A stretch of 64,000 nucleotides of DNA from JAPPHA01 sp965220985 (GTDB lineage: Bacteria > Pseudomonadota > Alphaproteobacteria > Rhodobacterales > Rhodobacteraceae): the NCBI GenBank assembly GCA_965220985.1, contig OZ244854.1, positions 868,001 to 932,000 on the forward strand, in the 5' to 3' direction. This document shows, in pieces, positions 27,415 to 35,785 of this stretch. The translations under genes and the position numbers were made by a program. The stretch's first letter is position 1; each line of letters starts with the position of its first letter. Under the pieces are notes generated by a model. It worked only from the letters and a program-made list of their open reading frames with translations. It did not search any database and was not told the DNA's origin.

Positions 27415-28404
27415 TCAGATTACGCCAGGAGCGTGCTGGTGTGCCGGAGCGCTGTCCGAATGATCTGCTCCAGCGCTGAGTTCGGCCCGCAGCCAGTCCC
27501 GAAATCGCGACACGGTGCGTGTGGGCGAGGCGCCCTCGGGCTGGCAGAGGTAGTAGCCGCCCTGGGGCAGCGCCTCTGTATCGACGGCGGGCACCAGAAC
27601 CCCGCTTTCCAGGAACTGCTGCATCAGCGGCGCGCCGAGAAGCCCGACGCCTTGGCCGTCGAGCACCGCCTGCACGAAGTTGATGTAGGAATCGTACGAA
27701 CTCATTCGAATTCCGCTGCCGAGCACCGTGCCCTTGTCGCGGAAGTAGTTCGTCCAGATGGACGAAGGGTCGAACGCCGACTCGAACTCGAGCAGCGGAA
27801 CCTTCGCGAGCTCGTCGATGGTCGCGAACGGTCCGTACTTGCGGAGGAATGCCTGACTGCACAAAGGCAGAATCTGCTGCCGTTGCAGCAGGACGCTGGT
27901 CGTGCCGCGCCAGTTCCCGGTCCCGTATCTGATTGCAATATCGACATCGTATTGCACCAGGTTGACGAGATCGTGCGACACCAGCAGCCGGAAATCCGCC
28001 TTGCGGTCGATGCGCCGATAGCGGCCGATATTGGGCATCAGCCAGTATGTCGAAACGCCCGAGGTGGTGGCGATCGTGATCAGACTGTCTTCCCGTGTGC
28101 TTTCGATCGACTCGATTTCGTCGATGATCGACTGGAAGCCCTGGTGCACGACATTCGAGAGACGGCGGCCCGAACGGGTCAGCTTGATGCTGCTTTGCCC
28201 CCGCGAAAACAGTTCGAACCCGAGAAACTGCTCCAACTGGCGCACCTGCCGCGACACCGCGACCCGGGTGACGTTCAGTTCCTTGGCGGCCTCCGTGAAA
28301 CTGAGGTTGCGCGCCGCAGCCTCGAACGCCATCAGAGCCTTGGGTGGCGGCAGTTTTCGAAGTCCCTGGGCCAACTTTCCTTCGCGTCCCTCAAGACATG
28401 CCAC
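27415..28404 (-). CDS. LysR-family transcriptional regulator (GcvA-like)
   Basis: A 329-residue LysR protein with an N-terminal winged helix (ALMAFEAAARNLSFTEAAKELNVTRVAVSRQVRQLE) and a full effector domain, resembling the GcvA subgroup. Its gene is divergent from the ProV-type importer operon and lies 60 bases upstream of, and in the same direction as, the MttB gene. It is therefore well placed to control import and breakdown of the same compound. The shared promoter region is 28405-28530. The effector is not known; glycine or a betaine would fit. Confidence 0.88.
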   Translation of the reverse strand: MACLEGREGKLAQGLRKLPPPKALMAFEAAARNLSFTEAAKELNVTRVAVSRQVRQLEQFLGFELFSRGQSSIKLTRSGRRLSNVVHQGFQSIIDEIESIESTREDSLITIATTSGVSTYWLMPNIGRYRRIDRKADFRLLVSHDLVNLVQYDVDIAIRYGTGNWRGTTSVLLQRQQILPLCSQAFLRKYGPFATIDELAKVPLLEFESAFDPSSIWTNYFRDKGTVLGSGIRMSSYDSYINFVQAVLDGQGVGLLGAPLMQQFLESGVLVPAVDTEALPQGGYYLCQPEGASPTRTVSRFRDWLRAELSAGADHSDSAPAHQHAPGVI

Positions 28405-28530
28405 TGACCGACCCGCACGTTCGGCGTAATTTCACGTTACCCAAGGGGTCAGTTTTTTTGCAATATCGCGTAGGGCAGTGCATGTGCAAGACTGCGCACC
28501 AAGGAGATACCGCAAGGCCGACCGCGACCA

Positions 28531-29574
28531 ATGGACGATCGATCCCCTGACGAATTCCCGATCGAATGCCGCAATCTGTGGAAGATCTTCGGCCAGCGCG
28601 CGCATGAGGTGCTGGAGGCGGCGAAAGCGGGCCAGCTCGACAAGGACGAAGCGCTCAAGGAGTTCGGCTGCGTGATTGGCGTTGCCGATGCCAGTTTCAC
28701 CGTGCGCAAAGGCGAGATCTTCTGCATCATGGGACTGTCGGGTTCCGGCAAGTCCACGATCCTGCGGCATGTCAATCGACTGATCGAACCGACTGCGGGC
28801 TCCGTTCTTGTCAACGGGCAAGACGTGATGAGCCTTTCCGATGCCGAATTGCGCGCGCTGCGGGCCCGCAAGATCGGAATGGTCTTTCAGCACATGGCGC
28901 TTTGGCCCCACAAGACGATCGCCGGCAATGTCGCCTTCGGGTTGGAGGTTCAGGGGGCTGACAAGTCGACCTGCGAGAGCGCCGCCGAAGATGCGCTCGA
29001 GACCGTGGGACTTGCAGGTTGGGGACATCGCTACCCTGACGAGTTGTCCGGGGGCATGCAGCAACGGGTCGGGCTCGCTCGCGCGCTTGCAGCCGACCCC
29101 GACCTGCTCCTGATGGACGAACCCTTCAGCGCCCTCGACCCGCTGATCCGCCGGGATCTGCAGGACGAATTCCTCGAACTCTCGGCGAAGGCGCGAAAGA
29201 CCACGCTCTTCATCACCCATGATCTCGACGAAGCCATGCGGCTGGGGCACCGGATCGCGGTGATGAAGGACGGACGGATCGACCAGATCGGCACGCCGGA
29301 GGCCATCGTCCTTGATCCGAAGACGGATTACGTGGCGCGTTTTGTCAGTTCGATCTCAACCCTGAAGTTCATCTCCGCCTCCGAAATCGCGACAGCGGGA
29401 GACGTGGCTGCCGACGCTCCTTCCATTGGACCGGATGCATCCCTGCCGGTCCTGATCGGCCAGCTTTCCAATGGCGTTGACCACTTGGCAGTGAGGGACG
29501 GCGACAAGTTGATCGGGCGGATCGGACGGCCAGAAATCCTGGCCGCTGTCGGCCGCGATCTCGCGCGACGGTGA
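28531..29574 (+). CDS. glycine betaine/proline-type ABC ATPase (ProV-like)
   Basis: This 347-residue ATPase shows the ProV/OpuAA signature: an N-terminal segment ALKEFGCVIGVADASFTV before Walker A (GLSGSGKST), the signature LSGGMQQRVGLARALA and Walker B LLLMDEPFSALDP. After the ATPase core there is only one shortened CBS-like region, less than the tandem pair of classical ProV, so osmotic sensing may be reduced and the transporter may serve catabolism. The start ATG at 28531 is the first gene of a plus-strand operon running to at least 34.7 kb. The divergent LysR gene probably regulates it. Confidence 0.9.
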   Translation: MDDRSPDEFPIECRNLWKIFGQRAHEVLEAAKAGQLDKDEALKEFGCVIGVADASFTVRKGEIFCIMGLSGSGKSTILRHVNRLIEPTAGSVLVNGQDVMSLSDAELRALRARKIGMVFQHMALWPHKTIAGNVAFGLEVQGADKSTCESAAEDALETVGLAGWGHRYPDELSGGMQQRVGLARALAADPDLLLMDEPFSALDPLIRRDLQDEFLELSAKARKTTLFITHDLDEAMRLGHRIAVMKDGRIDQIGTPEAIVLDPKTDYVARFVSSISTLKFISASEIATAGDVAADAPSIGPDASLPVLIGQLSNGVDHLAVRDGDKLIGRIGRPEILAAVGRDLARR

Positions 29575-29578
29575 CGCG

Positions 29579-30448
29579 ATGGATCCGATTCTCAATCCAT
29601 TCGATCATTACTCGGTCCCGTTCGGTGTCTGGGCCGAGACGGTCTTGGATTGGACAGTCGGTCATGGCCGCGCGACGTTGCTCGCTGCCAAGGCTCCCGT
29701 GCAAGGCATTCTGGAACTCGTGCAAGGCGCTCTCGAGGCGATTCCGCCACTTGCCGGCATTATCGGTGCAACGATTCTCGGCTGGTGGCTCGGAAGGTGG
29801 CGGCTCGCGCTGACCGGACTGTTCTGCCTGACGCTGATCGGGCTGATGGGCGCATGGCAGCACGCGATGACCACGCTCTCGATCGTCATTGCTGCAGTGT
29901 CCATCTGCGTGGTGGTCGGTCTGCCCGTCGGTATCCTTGCTGCACGCAACGATCGGTTTTTTCTGTTTCTGCGGCCCGTCCTCGATCTGATGCAGACCGT
30001 TCCCAGTTTCGTCTATCTCGTGCCGGTCGTGATGTTCTTCGGCATTGGCGACACGCCGGGCGTGATCGTGACATGCATATTCGCCATCACGCCGCTCATT
30101 CGATTGACCAATCTCGGCATCCGAGAGGTTCGCGCCGATCTCATCGAAGCCGCGCGCGCGTTTGGAGCCAGCGAGACCCGCGTGCTGCTCGGCATGCAGC
30201 TTCCGCTCGCCCGTCCGACCATCCTGGCCGGGCTCAACCAGACAGTCCTGCTCTCGCTGTCCATGGCGGTTGTCGCATCGATGATCTCGGTTCCCGGCCT
30301 TGGTCGGATCGTCCTCGAAGGCATCGGACGGCTCGATTTCGGATCGGCAACGGTGGGCGGTCTCGGCATCGTTTTGACCGCGATCGTGGTCGATCGCTAC
30401 GTTCAGGCATTGGGCGCTGCCCGCTCGCAGCCGAAACAAGGAGCCTGA
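29579..30448 (+). CDS. betaine-type ABC permease (ProW-like), copy 1
   Basis: A 289-residue inner-membrane permease of the ProW/OpuAB family, starting four bases after the ATPase stop. It contains the conserved motif LRPVLDLMQTVPSFVYLVPVV and a cytoplasmic EAA-type loop (EAARAFGASETRVLLGMQLP). About six membrane segments follow an amphipathic N-terminus. It is followed three bases later by a homologous permease, so the two are likely to form a heterodimeric channel. Confidence 0.9.
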   Translation: MDPILNPFDHYSVPFGVWAETVLDWTVGHGRATLLAAKAPVQGILELVQGALEAIPPLAGIIGATILGWWLGRWRLALTGLFCLTLIGLMGAWQHAMTTLSIVIAAVSICVVVGLPVGILAARNDRFFLFLRPVLDLMQTVPSFVYLVPVVMFFGIGDTPGVIVTCIFAITPLIRLTNLGIREVRADLIEAARAFGASETRVLLGMQLPLARPTILAGLNQTVLLSLSMAVVASMISVPGLGRIVLEGIGRLDFGSATVGGLGIVLTAIVVDRYVQALGAARSQPKQGA

Positions 30449-30451
30449 GCC

Positions 30452-31396
30452 ATGGACTGGGCCGTTCTCCTCGATCCGTTCGCAACGATCAGCATGCCAC
30501 TGGCGGAGTGGGCCAATGACGGGATGCGCTGGCTGACCTCGAACCACCGCGAGATCTTCCAGGCCATCAAGAGACCGGTCAAATGGGCGCTCGATCTTGT
30601 CGAAGACGGCCTTCGCGGGGCACCGCAGTCTTTGATGGTGATCATCTTCACCGTGTTCGCCTGGCAGATCGTCAACCGGACGACTGCCATCGTGACTTTC
30701 TTCGCCATGTTTGTGATCGGCATCATCGGTGCATGGGATGCGGCAATGACAAGCCTCGCCGTGCTCATGACGGCTGTCGCGATCTCGACACTTGTGGGGC
30801 TGCCGCTCGGGATCCTGTGCTCGCGGGTCGATTGGCTCTGGTCCATCGTCCGACCGGTTCTGGATTTCATGCAGACGATACCGTCATTTACTTATCTCGT
30901 CCCGGTCGTCCTGCTGTTTGGCATCGGCAACGTTCCGGGCGTCATCGTCACCGCCTTTTTTGCAACCCCGCCGCTCGTCCGCCTGACCAATCTCGGCTTG
31001 CGTGAGGTTCGCGCCGATCTGGTCGAAGCGGCGGATGCGTTCGGAGCATCGCCATTGAAACGGCTTTGGTCCATCGAACTGCCGCTGGCCCGGCCGACCA
31101 TCATGGCGGGGATCAACCAGACCGTCATGCTATCGCTGGCGATGAGCGTCATCGCCTCGATGATCTCGGTCGCCGGCCTCGGGCGGCTGGTTCTTGTCGG
31201 CATCAGTCAACTTGACCTTGCCCGCGCTTCTGTCGGCGGCCTCGGCATCGTGCTTCTGGCCATCGTCTTCGATCGCATCACGCAAGGCTTCGGTTTCACC
31301 CGCCGCGACCGCGGCAATCTGGGGCTCTGGGAGCAGGGCCCGGTCGGGTGGCTGAGAACACGGTTCTCGGGCCGCGAGACCCGATTCAACGCATGA
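30452..31396 (+). CDS. betaine-type ABC permease (ProW-like), copy 2
   Basis: A 314-residue paralogue of the upstream permease, sharing VRPVLDFMQTIPSFTYLVPVV and the EAA-type loop EAADAFGASPLKRLWSIELP. The C-terminus is longer (RRDRGNLGLWEQGPVG). Gene duplication within the operon produced the pair. Other quaternary-amine importers use one permease gene as a homodimer, so two copies imply a specialised heterodimer. It ends 19 bases before the binding-protein gene, with an AGGGAGGATA ribosome site between. Confidence 0.9.
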   Translation: MDWAVLLDPFATISMPLAEWANDGMRWLTSNHREIFQAIKRPVKWALDLVEDGLRGAPQSLMVIIFTVFAWQIVNRTTAIVTFFAMFVIGIIGAWDAAMTSLAVLMTAVAISTLVGLPLGILCSRVDWLWSIVRPVLDFMQTIPSFTYLVPVVLLFGIGNVPGVIVTAFFATPPLVRLTNLGLREVRADLVEAADAFGASPLKRLWSIELPLARPTIMAGINQTVMLSLAMSVIASMISVAGLGRLVLVGISQLDLARASVGGLGIVLLAIVFDRITQGFGFTRRDRGNLGLWEQGPVGWLRTRFSGRETRFNA

Positions 31397-31415
31397 TCCA
31401 ATCAGGGAGGATATC

Positions 31416-32393
31416 ATGAAATCTCTTGCACTCAGACTCGGCACGGCCGCACTGGCCGGCAGCCTCGTCGCGGGCGCCGCATTCGCCAACGAAGTCACGG
31501 CGATCAGCACGGGGCGAACCGATCACCAGCTGATCTACGAAGTGATCGAGGAAGGTCTGGCCGCGCTCGGCTACGAGAACGGCGAGATGCTCACGGGGAA
31601 TTACCCAGCCATCCATCTCGCCATCGGGCAAGGTGATGCCGACTACACCGCCGTGCATTGGAAACCGTTGCACAACGATTTCTACGCAAATTCCGGCGGT
31701 GATGACGCGCTTGTGCGCGCCGGGCCGATGTACACGAACGCGATGCAGGGCTACTTCATCGACGTGAAGACTGCGGAGGCGCATGGCATCACGGCGCTTG
31801 AGCAGATGAAGGACGACGCCATCAAGGCGCTGTTCGACACCGACGGCGACGGAATGGCGAACCTGACCGGGTGCAATCCCGGCTGGGGATGCGAAAAGGT
31901 GATCGAGCATCATCTCGACGCCTATGAGTTGCGGGATCACGTCAACAACGACAAGGGCGAGTATTTCGCGCTGATGGCCGACACGATCGCGCGCTACAAT
32001 GCCGGCGAGCCGATCTTCTACACCACCTGGGCACCGAACTGGATCATGGGGGTCTTGCAGGAAGGTCGCGATGTCGTGTGGCTGAACGCGCCATTCTCGT
32101 CGCTTCCCGGCGACCAGGGCTCGGACACCGAGTGGCCCGACGGACGCAACCCGGGGTTTGGAGTCAACGACAATTTCATCCTCGTCAACAAGGACTTTGC
32201 AGAGGCGAATCCGAAGGCGATGGCGTTTTTTGACGGCTTGCGCATTTCGGTTCCCGATCTCAGCGCGATGATGCTGCGCATGAACGACGGCGAAAAGGAA
32301 CCGCACCAGCTCGAGCAGATCGCGAAGGACTGGATTGCGGCCAACCAGAGCGACTGGGACATGCTGATCGCAAACGCGATGGCGGCCGAATAG
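31416..32393 (+). CDS. glycine betaine-type substrate-binding protein (ProX/OpuAC-like)
   Basis: This 325-residue periplasmic protein has a signal peptide (MKSLALRLGTAALAGSLVA, cut after AAFA near residue 24) and the OpuAC-type domain. Tryptophans typical of the cation-pi box for quaternary ammonium groups are visible in VHWKPLHNDFY, TTWAPNWIMG and NPGWGCEK. The insertion DTDGDGMANLTGCNPGWGC, with two cysteines and an Asp-rich loop, resembles a metal- or disulfide-stabilised loop. It is the last transport gene and is followed by a GC-rich hairpin with a T-run. Confidence 0.9.
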   Translation: MKSLALRLGTAALAGSLVAGAAFANEVTAISTGRTDHQLIYEVIEEGLAALGYENGEMLTGNYPAIHLAIGQGDADYTAVHWKPLHNDFYANSGGDDALVRAGPMYTNAMQGYFIDVKTAEAHGITALEQMKDDAIKALFDTDGDGMANLTGCNPGWGCEKVIEHHLDAYELRDHVNNDKGEYFALMADTIARYNAGEPIFYTTWAPNWIMGVLQEGRDVVWLNAPFSSLPGDQGSDTEWPDGRNPGFGVNDNFILVNKDFAEANPKAMAFFDGLRISVPDLSAMMLRMNDGEKEPHQLEQIAKDWIAANQSDWDMLIANAMAAE

Positions 32394-32403
32394 CCGCAAC
32401 GAC

Positions 32404-32445
32404 ATGTGGCCCGCCAATGCGTGCGGGCCACATCATCACTTTTTC
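32404..32445 (+). terminator. hairpin with T-run after ProX-like gene
   Basis: ATGTGGCCCGC (32404-32414) pairs with GCGGGCCACAT (32423-32433) over an 8-base loop; CATCACTTTTTCTG follows. This is a rho-independent-type terminator, possibly leaky since the next genes lie on the same strand only 40 bases further. Confidence 0.75.
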
Positions 32446-32472
32446 TGCCTGAACAGCCGGAGGCACGCTGCC

Positions 32473-33402
32473 ATGGCGATTCTGTTCCATTGGGATACCG
32501 CTGACCGCGACCTTTGGTGTGGCGCTTTCGAGGCAGCCGGTTGCGGGACCGATGTCCGGGGTTTCGACTCGCCGGGCGATCCGGCAGAGGTCGAATTCGC
32601 GGTGGTCTGGGCACCGCCTGCGGGGCGACTGAAGAACTATCCCCAACTCAAGTACATCTTCTCAATCGGCGCCGGCGTCACCCATGTCACGCTCGATCCG
32701 GAGTGGCCGAGCCACGTGCCCATCGTGCGGCTGCAGGATCGGTTGCTGGTTCTCGACATGTCCTGCCACATCATCCACTGGGTCCTGCACTATCACAGGT
32801 ACTACGACGTTTACGCGCACCAGCAACGGTCGGCGACGTGGCAACGTCATCGGTATCCGGAGAACGCAGAGCGACGCGTTTCCATTCTCGGGCTTGGCCA
32901 GACCGGCCAGGATGCCTGCATCCGTCTGCGTGATCTGGGTTTTGCCGTGACAGGCTGGTCACGAAGTCCCAAGGTCATCGAGGGCGTCCGCTGTCTTGCG
33001 GGCGACGCTGAGTTCGACACGGTCGTGGGAGACGCCGACATTCTGGTCAACCTGCTTCCACTGACCGACGCAACAACCGACATTCTCGACGCAAGCGCGT
33101 TCAAGCGCATGCCCGAAGGCAGTTTCATCATCAACTGCGGTCGCGGCTCGAGCGTCAATGACGCAGACCTGCTCGCAGCGCTTGACAGCGCACACATACG
33201 GGGTGCCGCCCTTGACGTGTTCCGCGAGGAGCCTTTGCCGGTACAGCATCCGTATTGGAGTCATCCGGGAGTTTCGGTGACGCCTCATGCGGCCGCTCCA
33301 ACCAATGAACGCTCGGCCGCCGAGTTCATCTCTTCCCAGATCCGTCTCGCCATGGATGGCGGCACGCCGTCTCCCATCGTCGATCTGGAGCGTGGATACT
33401 GA
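32473..33402 (+). CDS. glyoxylate/hydroxypyruvate reductase A-like (D-2-hydroxyacid dehydrogenase)
   Basis: A 309-residue enzyme of the GhrA branch, reducing glyoxylate or hydroxypyruvate with NADPH. The nucleotide loop is ILGLGQTGQDAC (about 138-149), and catalytic residues appear as Arg in NCGRGSSVND, Glu in FREEPLP and His in TPHAAAPT. The ATG at 32473 follows a GGAGG ribosome site; upstream in-frame codons fall in the terminator hairpin. Its end overlaps the start of the FAD oxidoreductase by 11 bases. In a betaine/sarcosine pathway, glyoxylate made by an oxidase could be its substrate; that is inference. Confidence 0.88.
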   Translation: MAILFHWDTADRDLWCGAFEAAGCGTDVRGFDSPGDPAEVEFAVVWAPPAGRLKNYPQLKYIFSIGAGVTHVTLDPEWPSHVPIVRLQDRLLVLDMSCHIIHWVLHYHRYYDVYAHQQRSATWQRHRYPENAERRVSILGLGQTGQDACIRLRDLGFAVTGWSRSPKVIEGVRCLAGDAEFDTVVGDADILVNLLPLTDATTDILDASAFKRMPEGSFIINCGRGSSVNDADLLAALDSAHIRGAALDVFREEPLPVQHPYWSHPGVSVTPHAAAPTNERSAAEFISSQIRLAMDGGTPSPIVDLERGY

Positions 33403-34717
33403 GAACGTGCCGCGGCCTGCCATCATTCCCAAACACGATGACAGCAACGGCTGGTGGGAAACACTGCCGCCGCCGCCGCCCGCCCGAATTCTGAGCGGCG
33501 AACATCGCGTTCAGACCGCGATCATCGGCGCCGGCGCCTGCGGCCTTGCCGTTGCACACCGTCTTGGCGTGCTCTGCCCCGACGACCAGATCGCATTGAT
33601 CGAGGCCGAGCGTGCAGGTTTCGGCGCCTCGGGTCGCAATGCCGGGTTCATGCTGAATGTTCACTCGCACGGCCCTCCGAAACGCATAGAGATCCTGCGT
33701 CGCAACATGCAGCTTTGGGAGAGCGGCCTTGCTGACCTGCGACGCATGGCGAGCGAATTCCAGATCGACTGCGACTGGCACGAGTTTGGCCGAATCTATG
33801 GCTCAGCCGGTCCAGATGGCGAAAAGCACATCGACGAAATCGCCGAGACCCTCGACGAGTTGGGGCTTGAACACCACTGGACAAGTCGCGACGACATGGA
33901 ACGCCGTCTTGGAACGCGGTTTTATCGACGCGGCCTTCACGCCACAGGCAGCGCCTTGGTGAATCCTGCCGCGCTCATGAGGGGACTTGCCCGAAGCCTT
34001 CCGGTCAACGTCACGCTCTTCGAGAACAGCCCTGTCACGAGTTTTGAAAGCCAGTTCGGCACCCACGTCATTGAAACCGGAGCCGGACGGGTCACTGCGG
34101 ATCGACTGGTGCTGGCCACAGGCGTCTATCTGCGGCACTTCGGGATCGCCTCGGGTCGATACATTCCAATGGCGACCTATGGCAGCCTCACGGACCCGCT
34201 ATCGGAGGATGAACTCGACGCATTGGGAACCCGCGAACCGTTTGGACTTCTTGCCAGTTCGGAATACGGGGCGACGATCCGGCTGACCAACGACATGAGA
34301 TTGTTTTTCCGGAATCTGTTCGAGTTTGCACCGAACGCGCCAACGCCGGCTCCGAGGGTTTCCGAGATCGCCAAGTCGCACCGCAAGGGCATGCTCAAGC
34401 GCTGGCCTGAACTGAAGGCGACTCAGTTTGCCCACAGCTGGGGTGGAACCATGGCATTTACGTGGAACGACGGTGCCGTCTTCGGCGAGTATGCCCCCGG
34501 TCTGTTCGCGGTGCTGACCAACGACGTGTCTCCCATGACCCGGGCCGCCGCCAGCGGGCGGTTGCTTGCCGAACTGATGGAAGGCGAAAACAGCGACTTG
34601 CTGAGCTTGCAGTTGGGAATTCCTGGCGCGAGCCGCATTCCGCCGCGGCCCTTCCTCGATATCGGGATCGCGATCCGGCGCGGATTGTTGCATGCGGCCG
34701 CGCACAGGGAATTTTGA
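33392..34717 (+). CDS. FAD-dependent amine/D-amino acid oxidoreductase (DadA/PuuB-like)
   Basis: This 441-residue flavoprotein has the dinucleotide-binding fold TAIIGAGACGLAVAHRLG (near residue 40) and the DAO-family motif AGFGASGRNAGFM about 40 residues later; it also shows ATGVYLRHFGI and a C-terminal WGGTMAFTWND. It oxidises an amine or amino acid to an imine. The GTG at 33392 is inferred as start because it overlaps the preceding stop and leads into the proline-rich N-terminus seen in gamma-glutamylputrescine oxidase-like proteins. It ends the importer operon and may process a demethylated product such as dimethylglycine or sarcosine. Confidence 0.82.
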   Translation: MDTENVPRPAIIPKHDDSNGWWETLPPPPPARILSGEHRVQTAIIGAGACGLAVAHRLGVLCPDDQIALIEAERAGFGASGRNAGFMLNVHSHGPPKRIEILRRNMQLWESGLADLRRMASEFQIDCDWHEFGRIYGSAGPDGEKHIDEIAETLDELGLEHHWTSRDDMERRLGTRFYRRGLHATGSALVNPAALMRGLARSLPVNVTLFENSPVTSFESQFGTHVIETGAGRVTADRLVLATGVYLRHFGIASGRYIPMATYGSLTDPLSEDELDALGTREPFGLLASSEYGATIRLTNDMRLFFRNLFEFAPNAPTPAPRVSEIAKSHRKGMLKRWPELKATQFAHSWGGTMAFTWNDGAVFGEYAPGLFAVLTNDVSPMTRAAASGRLLAELMEGENSDLLSLQLGIPGASRIPPRPFLDIGIAIRRGLLHAAAHREF

Positions 34718-34935
34718 ACGAGGGCAATTGGCGGACGAGGCGGGTGTACTTTCAACAGAAGCGGGGACAAGTTTCGGCTGCCGTGCATCCAGCGGGTGCA
34801 TGCCCAAGTACCCACAACATCTTCAGTTACGAAGAGAATTCCGCGAAACCGACACGCTTCCAGACAGACGATCCGACTCACGACCCGACTTAACCCGCCA
34901 TTGGCAACTTGGAGATTTCAAAAATTTTTTCCCAT

Positions 34936-34964
34936 TGACATCTAGTGCTGAGTGGCGTATTACG
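34936..34964 (+). promoter_or_regulatory. promoter of higBA (TTGACA-N17-TATTAC)
   Basis: A near-consensus -35 box TTGACA (34936-34941) and -10 box TATTAC (34959-34964) are separated by exactly 17 bases, predicting transcription from about 34971, 30 bases before the toxin start. This is one of the strongest sigma-70-like promoters in the window. Confidence 0.65.
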
Positions 34965-34979
34965 CTGTTCGTATTACGA
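34957..34979. promoter_or_regulatory. twin CGTATTACG sites, probable HigA operator
   Basis: The 9-mer CGTATTACG occurs at 34957-34965 and 34971-34979. Each copy is itself a palindrome around its centre (CGTA-N-TACG). The first overlaps the -10 box and the second covers the predicted transcription start, the arrangement expected for autorepression by a HigA dimer. Confidence 0.55.
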
Positions 34980-35002
34980 AGATCAAGCCAAGGGCGGATT
35001 CC

Positions 35003-35290
35003 TTGATACGAACCTTTGCTGACCGGCGGACGGGGAATGTATTTAACGGTGTGCGTGAACAGTCATTTCCTTCCGACGCCCTCAGTCGAGCACAGGACAG
35101 ACTGGATCGGATCAACCATGCCACGCAGATTAGCGACCTGCGGTTCCCGCGCGAAAACCGGGTCGAACGTCTGACTGGCAACCGCTATGGTCAATACGGA
35201 ATTCGTGTTTCTAAAGGCTGGCGGATCTGTTTTATGTGGCAGGACGGTGATGCGTTTTGCGTCGAGTTGAACAACCACGAAATTCATTAG
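35003..35290 (+). CDS. higB: type II toxin HigB (RelE superfamily)
   Basis: A 95-residue HigB-like ribosome-dependent mRNA endonuclease. The start IRTFADRRTGNVFNG and the core GNRYGQYGIRVSKGWRICFMW match the family ('GxWSIRINDQWRICFRW'). Translation is assigned to TTG at 35003 because an AAGGGCGG ribosome site lies 6 bases upstream and homology begins there; an earlier frame start lies within the promoter. The toxin gene precedes the antitoxin, the typical inverted higBA order. It opens the defence island and its GC content is lower than that of the upstream metabolic genes. Confidence 0.88.
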   Translation: MIRTFADRRTGNVFNGVREQSFPSDALSRAQDRLDRINHATQISDLRFPRENRVERLTGNRYGQYGIRVSKGWRICFMWQDGDAFCVELNNHEIH

Positions 35291-35300
35291 GTTGAGGAAC

Positions 35301-35624
35301 ATGATGTCTGCCATACCAACACACCGAGTTACAACTCATCCTGGCGTCCTGTTGAGAGAGCAAATCGAGGAATTGGGGCTGTCTGTTCACGGGGTCGCAC
35401 GTGATATCGATCTTCCGGCGACGCGACTGCACGAGATTGTTCACGAACGCCGAGGTGTGACTGCTGAGACGGCAATTGCTCTAGGCGAGTATTTCGGTCA
35501 AACGCCGGAATTCTGGATGAATGCCCAAAAGTCTTTTGATCTCAGCAAGGCCTTGGCAGAGAGTGGACCAACCATTCGCGCCGGCGTCCGGCGCCGTGCG
35601 ACAGATTACGATGCCGCCGATTGA
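35301..35624 (+). CDS. higA: antitoxin HigA (XRE-type helix-turn-helix)
   Basis: This 107-residue antitoxin has the HigA hallmark HPGVLLREQIEELGLSV, then the helix-turn-helix VARDIDLPATRLHEIVHERRGVTAETAIALGEYFG and the closing PEFWMNAQKSFDL. It neutralises HigB and represses the operon. Start is ATG at 35301 after GAGGAAC, with a second ATG at 35304. It lies ten bases after higB. Complete and likely functional. Confidence 0.9.
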   Translation: MMSAIPTHRVTTHPGVLLREQIEELGLSVHGVARDIDLPATRLHEIVHERRGVTAETAIALGEYFGQTPEFWMNAQKSFDLSKALAESGPTIRAGVRRRATDYDAAD

Positions 35625-35728
35625 CATCGCCAAGATTGCCGATGAATTCGTGCGACAACCACACTGACAATCTGGCATCAAGGATCGGCTACGGGTTTCC
35701 GAGGCTACCTAACCATGAAATACAACAC

Positions 35729-35756
35729 TTGGTGAAATGAACTTTTGTCGTACTAT
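35729..35756 (+). promoter_or_regulatory. promoter upstream of the restriction gene (TTGGTG-N16-TACTAT)
   Basis: Boxes TTGGTG (35729-35734) and TACTAT (35751-35756) with a 16-base spacer lie 30 bases before the restriction-helicase ATG, and a strong AGGGAAGG ribosome site follows at 35769-35776. It probably drives the whole four-gene defence operon. Confidence 0.5.
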
Positions 35757-35785
35757 CCGTTCGAGACGAGGGAAGGCAACGTAAC

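Noticed and set aside
26188..28407. Long plus-strand open frames opposite the MttB and LysR genes
   Set aside because: They are antisense shadows in GC-rich coding DNA without any family resemblance.
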